DNA of 64,000 nt from 55-13 sp964501275 (GCA_964501275.1 CAZCSP010000001.1:1-64000); one strand, 5' to 3'. Positions 24,974 through 33,375 are shown, counted from the first letter of the stretch. Numbers and translations are program-made. The notes: generated from the letters alone by a model not told the origin.

Positions 24974-25142
24974 TCCCTCTTCACGTTCCGGTTGTGTAGA
25001 CCGGTAAGCACCATTTACCACGGGGAATCGGGCGCATTAAGCACTCACGAGTTGCGGCCTTCAACTTCCCTCAAGTGCCAGCGTTCCCGATGCCTCCTCC
25101 CTGTTCCCAGGCCTACCTCATACAAAGAATTTGGCAGCCTAT

Positions 25143-25613
25143 TCAGTTGTCCACTGTCTCATGCCCCAGCAGGTGTCGCACGGAGTAGATTTGGCCGGTG
25201 TGGTAGGCGACGTGGAAGGTCATGTATCGCAAGCTGTAACCCCAAGTCCAGTCCTGTCGGTAAGGGTTTTGGCTGTCCAGGTTCGGGCGATCGACCAGTA
25301 GCTTGGCTTTACAGGCTTCGTGAATCCTGGTCAGTTCTTGGTAGGCGGCCTCCGCTCCCATAGACAAAGATAGAGGCTCGTCTACTGTGTAAGGGTAATA
25401 CCGCACCTGCGGCGCCGTGAGAGGAGATTCCAACTGGGAGCCCAAGAGGTTGGCAGCCTCCCCGTAGGCCAAGTGGGCAACAAGTTCGCCAACGCTAAGC
25501 AGCCGCGGGTCTGCCCGACGCCACAAGTCGGCATCAGGCATATCCTTCAGCGCCTCGCTTAGCTCCCAATGCGCTTCATCCAAGCCCTTTATCAGCAATT
25601 CGAGCTCCGCCAT
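25143..25613 (-). CDS. DinB/YfiT-like four-helix-bundle protein
   Basis: 156 residues matching the DinB_2 metal-binding superfamily. The three histidines typical of the metal site are visible as ELVAHLAYGEA (His near 47) and MTFHVAYHTGQIYSVRHLLG (two His near 133 and 137). Some members act as bacillithiol- or mycothiol-dependent transferases; the substrate here is unknown. A TACGAT box (25620-25625) ends 6 nt before the ATG with no Shine-Dalgarno, so the message may be leaderless. A second DinB-type gene is at 34225. Confidence 0.8.
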   Translation of the reverse strand: MAELELLIKGLDEAHWELSEALKDMPDADLWRRADPRLLSVGELVAHLAYGEAANLLGSQLESPLTAPQVRYYPYTVDEPLSLSMGAEAAYQELTRIHEACKAKLLVDRPNLDSQNPYRQDWTWGYSLRYMTFHVAYHTGQIYSVRHLLGHETVDN

Positions 25614-25640
25614 AGAGCAATCGTAGCACAGGCTTCTTGG

Positions 25641-26390
25641 CTAAGCCTTTTGCCTTTGTCGCTTTAACAAAATTGATGGCTGCTTAAGGCCTGGCAGGGG
25701 TTCCTTCGGCGGAAAGACCGACGCGGTTCCTATTGCCGGTTCCCGCCGAAGCCATGCAAACAGAGGCTGGTAGATCGAGGAACGGCCACCTCCCTCGAGC
25801 GGAAAGAAATTCACGCGAATGTCGGGATGGTCGCGAAGAAGGAAACCCCACGCGGCCTTACCATCCAGATTGCCGAACTTCCATTGCTCATCCTTCGCTC
25901 GCATCAACGGGCCGTCCGCGTACATGTCGATCTGCGCATCCACGTCGCCCGTCGCAATTCGAAAGGACGTCAAGAACCCTTCGTAGATGAGTTCATCTTC
26001 TACAAAGAAGACCAGACCCTCGTCTTGGCCGATGGGGTGTTCACCATTGTGAACCGTCATCTTCACCAAAAAGCACTCCCGTTGTTCGTTCTTGGCTCGC
26101 TCAAGCAGGGCAGGAGAGGGCTGGACTATCGATCCCATCGTTAAGACTTGCAGTCCGATGAGAAGGTGAAGCGGAATAAGCAGGAGGACGAAGATCACTG
26201 GCTCGCCACGCTCGACAAGATTCTGCCATCGTAGGACGGCCAATAGCGCAACAACCGCGAAAAGGACGGTCCACTTCCAGGCAGGCACGGCTCTGAAAGT
26301 TACCAGCCGTTCCTGAAGCCACGTCTGGCGCGGCCTCTCCTTCCATTGGGCATATGTCGGCACTTCCTCAATTATATGCGTCATGCTCAT
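25641..26390 (-). CDS. Hypothetical membrane protein
   Basis: 249 residues. Two membrane segments at about 39-57 (WTVLFAVVALLAVLRW) and 64-83 (VIFVLLLIPLHLLIGLQVL) are followed by a soluble domain of about 160 residues with VFFVEDELIYEGFLTSFRIATGDVDAQIDMYADG. No family recognised. Two ATG codons (26390 and 26384) are possible. It shares its strand with the hydrolase and DinB genes on either side, 20-27 nt apart, so it may be cotranscribed with them. Function unknown. Confidence 0.6.
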   Translation of the reverse strand: MSMTHIIEEVPTYAQWKERPRQTWLQERLVTFRAVPAWKWTVLFAVVALLAVLRWQNLVERGEPVIFVLLLIPLHLLIGLQVLTMGSIVQPSPALLERAKNEQRECFLVKMTVHNGEHPIGQDEGLVFFVEDELIYEGFLTSFRIATGDVDAQIDMYADGPLMRAKDEQWKFGNLDGKAAWGFLLRDHPDIRVNFFPLEGGGRSSIYQPLFAWLRREPAIGTASVFPPKEPLPGLKQPSILLKRQRQKA

Positions 26391-26410
26391 GCCGAGTCGC
26401 CAACCGGCAG

Positions 26411-27292
26411 CTACTTAGCTTTGCTGGCATTCAAGAAAGCCACGATCGCCGCCCCAAAATCCGGTTTGGCAAGGGTCGTGATGTGGTCGCCGCCTTCGAT
26501 GGTCTTCTCCTCAGACTCAGGCAAAAGCTTCCTCACCGCCGCGACTCGATTCTTCACGTAGTCGGACTCATTGCCTCCATAGACATACAGCGTCGGGGCT
26601 TTGCACTTGCGGATGTCATCTACCGAAACCTCCAATCCACGGAAGCTGAGACCCGCCGCCGTAAACGCTTTCACGTCTTTCCCGTCATACAGGAACTTGG
26701 CGATGGCGTTAGCCTGCTCTGGGGTTGGCTTCAGTTTGTCGAGAGGGGTGACTGCGATGATGTAGGGCCCCAGGCCCTTGCCTTCGTCCACTGCTTTGGC
26801 AAAGGCATCGACCTCGCTGAAGGGCTGTGGGTGCGTGCCCGCGACCAACGGCGCCTGTCCACCGTAGATGAGGCTGAGAACCCGGTCGGAATGGGTTGCC
26901 GCCACCTTGCCAATGACGAACGCTCCCATTGAGTAGCCAACCAAATGGGCCTTCTTGATCTTCAGATGGTCCAGCAGGCGCACCACATCCAGGGCCATCT
27001 CTACGCCGTAGTCCTTCGGGTCGTGCGGCTTGTCGCTCTTGCCATGCCCCCGACAGTCCAGGGCGATCACTTGGAATCCCGGCAGCGGCTTCAGCTTAGT
27101 ATTCCCTGCCGCATCCCCTCCCCACATAGTGGAGTCGCTCATCCAACCATGGACAAGGACAATCGGCTCACCCTCGCCAACGGTGACATACCGAATATTG
27201 ACGCCCTTGGAGTCGAAGAAGCCATCTTCTGCACGGCAAACGGCCACTACCCCGAGCACTGCCAATGCCAGAGGAATCAATCGGATGCTCAT
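26411..27292 (-). CDS. Exported alpha/beta-hydrolase
   Basis: 293 residues. Signal peptide MSIRLIPLALAVLGVVAVCRA, then a standard alpha/beta-hydrolase fold: VLVHGWMSDSTMWG (oxyanion HG), IALDCRGHGKSDKP, the nucleophile elbow GYSMGA (Ser near residue 120), an acidic residue in APTLYVYGGNESDYV, and GGDHITT with the catalytic His. Resembles esterases and lipases of the 3-oxoadipate enol-lactonase type; the substrate is not predictable. The start at 27292 is favoured over 27295 because a TAGTCT box ends 6 nt before it. Tentatively periplasmic. Confidence 0.85.
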   Translation of the reverse strand: MSIRLIPLALAVLGVVAVCRAEDGFFDSKGVNIRYVTVGEGEPIVLVHGWMSDSTMWGGDAAGNTKLKPLPGFQVIALDCRGHGKSDKPHDPKDYGVEMALDVVRLLDHLKIKKAHLVGYSMGAFVIGKVAATHSDRVLSLIYGGQAPLVAGTHPQPFSEVDAFAKAVDEGKGLGPYIIAVTPLDKLKPTPEQANAIAKFLYDGKDVKAFTAAGLSFRGLEVSVDDIRKCKAPTLYVYGGNESDYVKNRVAAVRKLLPESEEKTIEGGDHITTLAKPDFGAAIVAFLNASKAK

Positions 27293-27340
27293 CATGAAAG
27301 ACTACTTGAAGCGACCCATATAGGTTGCAAAGAGTGTGAG

Positions 27341-27706
27341 CTAGTCGCCAGTTGGCACGACACCTGCGCCTTCCATCATAAGGACGACCGTCCGCCCGAC
27401 TGCCGTTGGAAAGTGCATGACGCCCTTCGGCACAACCACGGATTGGCCTGGGTGCAGTTCGACTTTGTGACTCTCAAACTCAATGTCCAAGCGCCCCTCA
27501 AGGACATAAAAGAACTCGTCCTCTTCGTCGTGTTTGTGCCAGTGGAACTCCCCCTCCAACACGCCTACCCGCACCACACAGCTGTTCACCGGAGCCAGGG
27601 TTTGATTCATCCAGGGCGTTTGCCGGGTCGCAAAATCGAGCACGTCGAAGGCTTCCAGCGGGCGACATATCGGATCCATGCCAAAGCGAGCTTCTGAGGA
27701 ATCCAT
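27341..27706 (-). CDS. Cupin-domain protein
   Basis: 121 residues from 27706 (an upstream in-frame ATG at 27805 would run through the divergent promoter region). Single cupin barrel with FHWHKHDEEDEFFYVLEGRLDIEFE (motif 1: HxH..E) and LHPGQSVVVPKGVMHFPTA (motif 2 with His), the metal-binding set. Similar small cupins include mannose-6-phosphate-isomerase-like and sugar-binding regulators. TAGACT (27714-27719) lies 7 nt upstream of the ATG, consistent with a leaderless start. Divergent from another cupin gene 78 nt away. Confidence 0.82.
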   Translation of the reverse strand: MDSSEARFGMDPICRPLEAFDVLDFATRQTPWMNQTLAPVNSCVVRVGVLEGEFHWHKHDEEDEFFYVLEGRLDIEFESHKVELHPGQSVVVPKGVMHFPTAVGRTVVLMMEGAGVVPTGD

Positions 27707-27783
27707 TGGCAGGAGTCTACCGGGAACCTCGGGCGAGGGGCGTTGGAGAGCGTATGGTCTAGAATGAACCTCTGGAGAGTGGT

Positions 27784-28125
27784 ATGCATCGGAATCTGAA
27801 TTCACTGGAACAGTACAACGACGACCAGTTCGTCATTAGAGGCGTTTTCAAGGGGGAGCAGAGCGAAGGGGTTTTGCTGTTTTTGAAGCCGGGACAGGAG
27901 ATGCCGACTCACCCTCACGACCGGTTCGAAGTCACCCTGTTGCCCCGAGAAGGAACCGCAACCCTCACCGTCAACGGCAACAAAGAGATCGCCCTGACTC
28001 CCGGCACCCTCTACTACGAGCCCGCCGGATGCACCTTCCGAATCGTCAACACCGGAGACGTCCCGTTCCAAGCCCTCATCACCCTGGTGCGGGTGGCTAG
28101 CTATCAGCCAAGTAATCCCGAATAA
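27784..28125 (+). CDS. Small cupin protein
   Basis: 113 residues forming a single cupin: PGQEMPTHPHDRFEVTLLPREGTATLTVNG and LTPGTLYYEPAGCTFRIVNTG. The first motif keeps HxH (THPHD), but the second lacks the usual His (PAGCTFRI), so metal binding may be altered. GGAGA precedes the ATG as a Shine-Dalgarno. Its last 29 nt overlap the 3' end of the DUF488 gene on the other strand. Physiological role unknown. Confidence 0.8.
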   Translation: MHRNLNSLEQYNDDQFVIRGVFKGEQSEGVLLFLKPGQEMPTHPHDRFEVTLLPREGTATLTVNGNKEIALTPGTLYYEPAGCTFRIVNTGDVPFQALITLVRVASYQPSNPE

Positions 28126-28441
28126 CCACCGCCTCGTTATGCTCCTCGTCCCGGGCGGCAAAAAGCAGGGTGACCGACCCTTTGTCCATTAGGTCGCGAA
28201 GCTGGCCGACCGCCGATTCGTTGGCCCGAAGTTCCTCGATGTACCTCCGCTGAAACTCCGCCCACTTACCCGGATCATGGGCGAACCATCGGCGCAAGTC
28301 ATCGGTCGGAGCGATCTCCTTCAGCCAAAGGTCAAGCTTGGCCTTCTCCTTGGAAACGCCCCGTGGCCATAGTCGATCCACGAGCACCCTGGCGCCATCG
28401 TCCTTAGAAGGCGCCCCATAGATCCGCTTAGTTCGCAACAT
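28097..28441 (-). CDS. DUF488 family protein (YeaO-like)
   Basis: 114 residues, full length for the family. Motifs RIYGAPSKDDGARVLVDRLWPRGVSKEKAKLDLWLKEIAPTDDLRRWFAHDPGKW (in pieces) and VTLLFAARDEEHNEAVVIRDYL are diagnostic of YeaO/DUF488 proteins, whose biochemical role is unknown; they are often induced under stress. It is the last gene of the nsrR-globin operon, overlapping the membrane-protein gene before it by 14 nt. Confidence 0.88.
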   Translation of the reverse strand: MLRTKRIYGAPSKDDGARVLVDRLWPRGVSKEKAKLDLWLKEIAPTDDLRRWFAHDPGKWAEFQRRYIEELRANESAVGQLRDLMDKGSVTLLFAARDEEHNEAVVIRDYLADS

Positions 28442-28871
28442 GGCTCGTCCAATCGCTCCGAAAAGCGAACCTCAATAACGCTCCGATTTTGACGATCTCC
28501 AAGAAGATGTAAACCATATGCCAGGGTGCTCCGCCATAGGTTCGCCCACTGACCAAGGCGTCAGTTCGGTCGTTGAGCAGGGGCATGACAGCCAGCCACT
28601 GGATCAGAAAAACCGCAATGGGCAGCCAGAATAGGGAACGCACCCTCCGCTTCGAGACAAGCAGCGCCATGCCCAAGAGGGCCAGAGCGAGTTCTGCCAA
28701 CGCCATCGCCCGGAACGTCACTCGACCAACTTCCAACGCCGTGGATAGGCTCAGGGAAGGAGCGTGGAACTTGATCGGCGTCGCGATAAAGGAGCAACCG
28801 ATCACGATCCCCGCCCAAAGCAAGGCCAACCGGGAAAGCCAAAGCCCTTTGGGCTCGAAGCGGTCTTTCAC
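28428..28871 (-). CDS. Four-helix membrane protein in nsrR-globin operon
   Basis: 147 residues from a GTG at 28871 that overlaps the globin stop (GTGA); the longer frame to 28985 is inside the globin gene and rejected. About four membrane segments are visible: LALLWAGIVIGCSFIATPIKF, MALAELALALLGMALLV, LFWLPIAVFLIQWLAVMPLL and MVYIFLEIVKIGALL. No family name is certain. Its position between a NO-type globin and DUF488 suggests a role in nitrosative stress, which is inference only. Confidence 0.7.
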   Translation of the reverse strand: MKDRFEPKGLWLSRLALLWAGIVIGCSFIATPIKFHAPSLSLSTALEVGRVTFRAMALAELALALLGMALLVSKRRVRSLFWLPIAVFLIQWLAVMPLLNDRTDALVSGRTYGGAPWHMVYIFLEIVKIGALLRFAFRSDWTSHVAN

Positions 28872-29290
28872 GAGAACATCGCCTTGGACATACGTTCGCC
28901 CATCATCGTCGCGAATCCCATGAAATACTCCGCCACCTTGGCATTGGCAGTCTCCCGCAGGGTTTGTTCGAATAAGTCCAGCCAAATCACAAAGTGCTCG
29001 GGCATCGCGTTCGTCATGGACTGGTGGGATTGTAGAGGATTGCCGCTATACGTTCCGGTCCGCAGCGCGATCGAGTTCCAAAAGAGCTTCATACGGTCCA
29101 AGTGCTCCGGCCACCCGTCGCGAATCACATCGTTGAAGACCGGCCCCAGTTCAGGATGGGCACGCACCTTCTTATAGAATTCGTCGACCAGCAACGAAAT
29201 GTACTCCTCGGAAACCCCGATCCCCCGTGCCTCCTCTTGAAGTAGTCTCCGTCTCTCTAAAGCCAGATGGGAAGCCTCTTCCGTATTCAT
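28868..29290 (-). CDS. Truncated haemoglobin, group III-like
   Basis: 140 residues. Compact globin with RMKLFWNSIALRTGTYSGNPLQSHQSM: the FWxS..L..G.Y.G.P...H pattern of group III truncated haemoglobins (Campylobacter Ctb type); a heme-linked His follows in FVIWLDLFEQTL / PEHFVIW. Such globins bind O2 and NO and detoxify NO. ATG 29290 overlaps the nsrR stop as ATGA and has a GGAGG ribosome-binding site inside the end of nsrR, so it is translationally coupled to its likely regulator. Confidence 0.85.
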   Translation of the reverse strand: MNTEEASHLALERRRLLQEEARGIGVSEEYISLLVDEFYKKVRAHPELGPVFNDVIRDGWPEHLDRMKLFWNSIALRTGTYSGNPLQSHQSMTNAMPEHFVIWLDLFEQTLRETANAKVAEYFMGFATMMGERMSKAMFS

Positions 29291-29727
29291 ACCGTCCTCC
29301 GCTTTGTCAGATGCACCAACGACTGGTTTTCCGCCACCAAGTCCTTCAACGTGCAATCATCGAGAACTCGATAGAAGGCCTCTGTGGCGTGGCCAAGCAA
29401 CTTCGGCAACCGGCACCCAGGGATCATCGGGCAGTCGGATTCTTGGCTCCTCATGCATTCCACCAATCCCCTTTCTGTCTCCAAACACCGGATCACTTCG
29501 CCCACACGGATGTCCTGAATCTCCCGCGCCAAGCAAAACCCACCTGCCCGACCGCGAACCGGCTTCATCAAACCCGCCCGCACAAGGCTCTGGGCCACCT
29601 TCATCAGATGGTGTCGAGACACCTGAATCCGAGACGCAATCTCACTTACCGAGACAGGCCTTTCCGCACTCGCCGCGCTCATCATAAGTAGTCGAAGTCC
29701 ATAGTCCGTGTGGGTCGTCAGACGCAT
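29287..29727 (-). CDS. nsrR: Rrf2-family NO-sensing regulator (NsrR-like)
   Basis: 146 residues. Winged-helix N-terminus MRLTTHTDYGLRLLMMSA...ISVSEIASRIQVSRHHLMKV-type (here VSVSEIASRIQVSRHHLMKVA) and the three iron-sulphur cysteines C91, C99 and C105 in VECMRSQESDCPMIPGCRL, the NsrR arrangement. NsrR binds DNA as a [Fe-S] dimer and releases it on reaction with nitric oxide. The gene heads an operon with the globin. A perfect inverted repeat (29730-29750) immediately upstream of the start is a likely autoregulatory operator. Confidence 0.88.
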   Translation of the reverse strand: MRLTTHTDYGLRLLMMSAASAERPVSVSEIASRIQVSRHHLMKVAQSLVRAGLMKPVRGRAGGFCLAREIQDIRVGEVIRCLETERGLVECMRSQESDCPMIPGCRLPKLLGHATEAFYRVLDDCTLKDLVAENQSLVHLTKRRTV

Positions 29728-29729
29728 AT

Positions 29730-29750
29730 ACTGGTATACAGATTACCAGT
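29730..29750. promoter_or_regulatory. Perfect 7-7-7 inverted repeat, putative NsrR operator
   Basis: ACTGGTA-TACAGAT-TACCAGT: two perfect 7-bp arms 3-23 nt upstream of the nsrR start and between divergent transcription units. Length and dyad symmetry suit an Rrf2-family dimer. The sequence differs from the E. coli NsrR consensus, so specificity is inferred from position. Confidence 0.65.
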
Positions 29751-29780
29751 TTTAGAACTGTTTGGAGTGGACAGCTTTGC

Positions 29781-29786
29781 TAGACT
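29781..29786 (+). promoter_or_regulatory. Putative -10 box TAGACT of leaderless DUF4288 gene
   Basis: TAGACT ends 5 nt before ATG 29792. Confidence 0.45.
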
Positions 29787-29791
29787 GAGGC

Positions 29792-30112
29792 ATGGCAGAG
29801 GACAAGTGGTTCGGAGTGCGCACCATCTATCGGCACACCGACCGTTCGTCAGGTGAACTTAATTTGTATGAGGAAAGGGTTGTACTGATTCGAGCCGCGG
29901 ACCAGGATGAGGCTATTGAAAAAGCGGAGGATGAGGCTGGCCGGTATGCGGCCGAAGACTGTGAGTACCTCGGATATGCGATGAGCTTTGAGATCTTCGA
30001 GGAAGCCATCGAAGAAGGAGTGGAGGTCTTCTCGTTGATGAGGGATCACCCCCTATCCCCGAAGGAATACATAGACCGCTTCTTCGATACCGGCGCAGAG
30101 AGATCTCGATGA
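29792..30112 (+). CDS. DUF4288 domain protein
   Basis: 106 residues. WFGVRTIYRHTDRS..LYEERVVLIRAADQDEAIEKAEDEAGRYAAED and FEEAIEEGVEVFSLMRD match the small DUF4288 family, whose members have no known function. No signal peptide or membrane segment. It is divergent from nsrR, with the dyad operator between them, so NsrR might also affect it; its start is 5 nt after a TAGACT box. Confidence 0.75.
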   Translation: MAEDKWFGVRTIYRHTDRSSGELNLYEERVVLIRAADQDEAIEKAEDEAGRYAAEDCEYLGYAMSFEIFEEAIEEGVEVFSLMRDHPLSPKEYIDRFFDTGAERSR

Positions 30113-30128
30113 GCGCTTTGGATCCAAC

Positions 30129-30563
30129 TCACTCCACCACAAAGGACTCCCACTCCCGGCAATACCGAACCACCAGGTTATCCTCGTTCTTGATCCCGCA
30201 TTTTGCGTAGAAGTCGATCGCCTTGTCGTTGGAGATTGTGGTCACCGTGATGTCGTCTGGCCCGCCCGCTTTGTCTACCGTCATCTCGACCAGCCTCCGC
30301 CCGATCCCCTGGCGAGCATAGTTGCGGTCCACCCCCAGGTCGGTGAGGAAGAGGAAGTAGGCAAAATCGGTCAGGCCAAAGCAGATGCCGACCAGCAGGC
30401 CATCCTCATTCCGGGCGGTGATGCAGATATCCACCTTCCGCAAAACCTGACGAATCCGGCTCTCGAAGTTCTGCTTGGGATATTGGGAGCCGAGGTCGGT
30501 GCGGGTGAGGAATTCGCGATACTCCTCAAACTCCAGCCGCTCGGAATCAGAATAGCGGAGCAT
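30129..30563 (-). CDS. GNAT family N-acetyltransferase
   Basis: 144 residues. GNAT fold with the acetyl-CoA pyrophosphate loop at DRNYARQGIGRRLVEMTVDKAG (R/Q-x-x-G-x-G/A = ARQGIGR) and a late TTISNDKAIDFYAKCGIKNED block typical of motif B. The substrate is unknown. Start 30563 is preferred over 30575 because a TATGCT box (30571-30576) ends 7 nt upstream and would overlap the earlier ATG. Confidence 0.8.
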   Translation of the reverse strand: MLRYSDSERLEFEEYREFLTRTDLGSQYPKQNFESRIRQVLRKVDICITARNEDGLLVGICFGLTDFAYFLFLTDLGVDRNYARQGIGRRLVEMTVDKAGGPDDITVTTISNDKAIDFYAKCGIKNEDNLVVRYCREWESFVVE

Positions 30564-30595
30564 ACAACCCAGCATACGCTACTCTATCGGGGAAG

Positions 30596-32323
30596 ATGGC
30601 AAAGTTGCATCAGGCGGTAAAAGCGAACGACGTTGCGGCGGTCGAGGAACTGTTGCGTCTCTCAGACGACCCACTCCAACTCGCCAACGAGACGAACTCC
30701 AGTGGCAGTACGCCCCTCTGCCTCGCCGTGGAGAACCCAAACGTCGACCCGAGGATTGTCGATCTTCTCCTTGACGCAGGCGCAGACTATCGCTTTGTTC
30801 GAGAGGGTCGCGTCCTTCCGGAGCCCATCCTTCAAATCGCTCTCAAAAATGCCCCGCTTGCGGTTATTCGGAGTCTCCACGGACATGGAGCCGACTTCTT
30901 GTACCAAGATTCGAACGGGTACACCGCCTTGCTCGACGCAATCCACAGTCCCCATGACCGACTTGATGTAGTTCGATTTCTGATCGACCTGGGCGTCGAC
31001 ATCAACGCGACCTCCGTTTATAACGAGACCGCGTTGAAGAGCACCTATATGCGTGGCTACTTTCCCATTGTGGCTGAACTTCTGAAAGCAGGAGCCGAAG
31101 ACTTCGTTCTCCATTGGACCCCTCTGATTCAAGCGGCGGCGATAGGGACAGCCGTTGATGTTCGGGACGAGTTGGCACTGGCTAAGAGCTTGGACGGACG
31201 AGACGTTTGCGGTCGCACCGCGCTTCATGTGGCTCTCCATCGCGGCGACCTGCCGATCACCATGTTGCTTTTGGAAGCGGGAATGAGCCTCAGCGAACCG
31301 CTCAGTAACGACACTGCGCCCCTCTGCCTGGCGGTGGAGAGCGGAAACATCGCCCTTGTCCAACATCTGGTTGAGTTGGGTTGCTCTGTTGAGGCACTGA
31401 ATCTCGTGGATGACTCTTGCCTGGCGATCGCCGTTCAAAGGAAAGACCACGCAATGGTTAAAGTTCTGCTCGACTTAGGTGCCGATCCAAATGCTGGCAA
31501 GATGTTTAATAGAGCTATTGAGAAGGTCGAAGATCGGGAGACCATCCTCCTGTTGGCAGAGAACGGAGCCAATCTCGACAACTTGAATGACATGGGTCGG
31601 CACTTGCTAATCGGACTTGAAGATGAGGTCGGCTCCCTTGATGAGATTACACGCGAGCAGTACATGGCCCATCGCTATCCAAGGGAAGGCGCCGTCAATC
31701 CCGAAGAGATGACCAACCCTTTCTGGTTGGCGATGCTTCGCGATGGGCGGGACGCCTACTCTGCACGAATGCGCTTCGCTGATGAACCCACGTTTTCATG
31801 CAGTGTCGGAGGTCAGCGCGAACCGGCGGTGTGGTGTTTTGCTCGATTCGGACAGTCCACAACACTGTTGCCGGATGGTCGGGTCATCTTCATTGCGGGC
31901 GAGCATGAAGACTCTTATGACCCAGACTTCTACATCTATAACGACGTGACCGTGGTCGAGCCCGATGGCGTCATCCGCATCTTCGGCTACCCATACTCCG
32001 TCTTCCCGCCCACCGACTTCCACAGCGCAACCCTGGTCGGCGACTATATCTACATCATAGGGTCGCTCGGATATCAAGAGCGCAGGAACGAGCCTCTCCC
32101 GATTTACCGCCTAGACACCCGCGACTACCACATCGAAGTCCTCCCCACTTCTGGCACCGGGCCAGGACGACTATACGAGCATCAATCCAAGTTAATCGAT
32201 GAAGAAACCATTCGGGTTTGGGGAGGCAAAACTCTTGACCGCAAGTCGTTCAAAGAGCGCTTTGCCGACAACCAAGAGACTTTCGAACTCAACTTGCGCA
32301 CCGGCGTTTGGACCACCATTTGA
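30596..32323 (+). CDS. Ankyrin-repeat protein with C-terminal Kelch-like domain
   Basis: 575 residues. Residues 1-330 hold roughly nine ankyrin repeats (for example GSTPLCLAVENPNVDPRIVDLLLDAGADY, GYTALLDAIHSPHDRLDVVRFLIDLGVDIN, GRTALHVALHRGDLPITMLLLEAGM seen in pieces). The C-terminal 200 residues (AVWCFARFGQSTTLLPDGRVIFIAGEHEDSYDPDFYIYNDV, YIYIIGSLGYQERRNEPLPIYRLDTRDY) look like a partial Kelch/beta-propeller module. No signal peptide, so probably cytoplasmic protein binding. Similar ankyrin-plus-tail proteins occur as immunity or effector-related genes elsewhere, but no toxin neighbour is visible. Confidence 0.75.
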   Translation: MAKLHQAVKANDVAAVEELLRLSDDPLQLANETNSSGSTPLCLAVENPNVDPRIVDLLLDAGADYRFVREGRVLPEPILQIALKNAPLAVIRSLHGHGADFLYQDSNGYTALLDAIHSPHDRLDVVRFLIDLGVDINATSVYNETALKSTYMRGYFPIVAELLKAGAEDFVLHWTPLIQAAAIGTAVDVRDELALAKSLDGRDVCGRTALHVALHRGDLPITMLLLEAGMSLSEPLSNDTAPLCLAVESGNIALVQHLVELGCSVEALNLVDDSCLAIAVQRKDHAMVKVLLDLGADPNAGKMFNRAIEKVEDRETILLLAENGANLDNLNDMGRHLLIGLEDEVGSLDEITREQYMAHRYPREGAVNPEEMTNPFWLAMLRDGRDAYSARMRFADEPTFSCSVGGQREPAVWCFARFGQSTTLLPDGRVIFIAGEHEDSYDPDFYIYNDVTVVEPDGVIRIFGYPYSVFPPTDFHSATLVGDYIYIIGSLGYQERRNEPLPIYRLDTRDYHIEVLPTSGTGPGRLYEHQSKLIDEETIRVWGGKTLDRKSFKERFADNQETFELNLRTGVWTTI

Positions 32324-32337
32324 GTACCCTATAGCCC

Positions 32338-32814
32338 GTGACCCGCGTTCTCTTTGTCTGCCTTGGCAATATCTGCCGCAGTCCCCTTGCGGAAGGAATC
32401 CTCCGAAGGATGGCGGAGGAGCGGGGGATGGCGGTTGAGTTGGACTCGGCGGGGACCAGCAACTACCATATCGGCGAACTGCCGAACCATCGGGCACAGC
32501 GCGTCGGGACCAAGCGGGGTTGCGAGATGACGATGCGAGCCCGGCAGTTCCGGTCCTCCGACTTCCAAGACTTCGACCTGATCGTCGCGATGGATCAGGC
32601 AAACCTGCGGGACATCCTCAGATGGTCTGGCGCGATTCCAGATAAGGTGAGACTGGCCCGATCGTTCGACCCCGATGCCACCGACGACACGGTGCCCGAT
32701 CCCTACTACGGGAACTCACGGGACTTTGAGGATGTGGCGGATATGCTGGAAGCCGCCTGTGCCGGAATTCTCGACGAGATCGCCAAAAGCCGTCAGCTTC
32801 AGTCAGAATATTGA
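32338..32814 (+). CDS. Low-molecular-weight protein-tyrosine phosphatase
   Basis: 158 residues. P-loop VCLGNICRSPLAEG near residue 7 (CX5R catalytic cysteine and Arg) and the general-acid DPYYGNSRDFEDV block near residue 120 define the family. It dephosphorylates phosphotyrosine proteins, or arsenate in related ArsC proteins; the Tyr-pair (DPYYG) supports the phosphatase. GTG start with TACCCT 7 nt upstream. The next gene starts 2 nt after its stop. Confidence 0.92.
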   Translation: MTRVLFVCLGNICRSPLAEGILRRMAEERGMAVELDSAGTSNYHIGELPNHRAQRVGTKRGCEMTMRARQFRSSDFQDFDLIVAMDQANLRDILRWSGAIPDKVRLARSFDPDATDDTVPDPYYGNSRDFEDVADMLEAACAGILDEIAKSRQLQSEY

Positions 32815-32816
32815 AC

Positions 32817-33341
32817 ATGGTCCTGCTCGCCGGAGTTCTCGCCTTACTACCTCTCGGATTCAGCCCCATACAGGCAAAGCCAACCTTCACCTTTGCCAAG
32901 CAAACCTATGTCCATCGCTACTCAAAGGACAATCTTCACGAGTTCACGCCCAAGGCTCAGCCCGATCTGAAGAAGTGGACCGACATGGTTACGGTCAACC
33001 ACTATCCCGGCGCGAAGGATGGCGACGCGTTGGCAGGCAAGGCGAACGCGGTTTTGGAGAACTACAAGGCCAACAAGGGGATCGTGGCCAAGACGAACTC
33101 TGTGCCTCGGACCGACAAGAAGCCCGCTGAGCACCTGATCGTTGTCCTCTTCCCCCAGCCCGACTTTATCGAGGCCGCCTTTGCGCGTTTCGTGCTGAAG
33201 AATGGCGCCGGAGCTTCGATTGTGTATTCCCACCGCATCTATGGGAAGAAGGCCGGAGATGCGATGAGCAAATGGCTGAAGGCGAACGGCGAGAAGATCG
33301 AGAAGGAACTGATGGCCATGCCGTCGATTCCCAAGACCTGA
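32817..33341 (+). CDS. Hypothetical exported protein
   Basis: 174 residues from ATG 32817. Signal peptide MVLLAGVLALLPLGFSPIQA. The mature part is lysine-rich and compact (FTFAKQTYVHRYSKDNLHEFTPKAQPDLKKWTDMVTVN, VVLFPQPDFIEAAFARFVLKNGAGASIVYSHRIYGKKAGDAM). No family recognised. It immediately follows the phosphatase gene and is likely cotranscribed. Function unknown. Confidence 0.65.
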   Translation: MVLLAGVLALLPLGFSPIQAKPTFTFAKQTYVHRYSKDNLHEFTPKAQPDLKKWTDMVTVNHYPGAKDGDALAGKANAVLENYKANKGIVAKTNSVPRTDKKPAEHLIVVLFPQPDFIEAAFARFVLKNGAGASIVYSHRIYGKKAGDAMSKWLKANGEKIEKELMAMPSIPKT

Positions 33342-33375
33342 CTTCACATCCGACCGGAAGGTAGATTCGGGGAAA

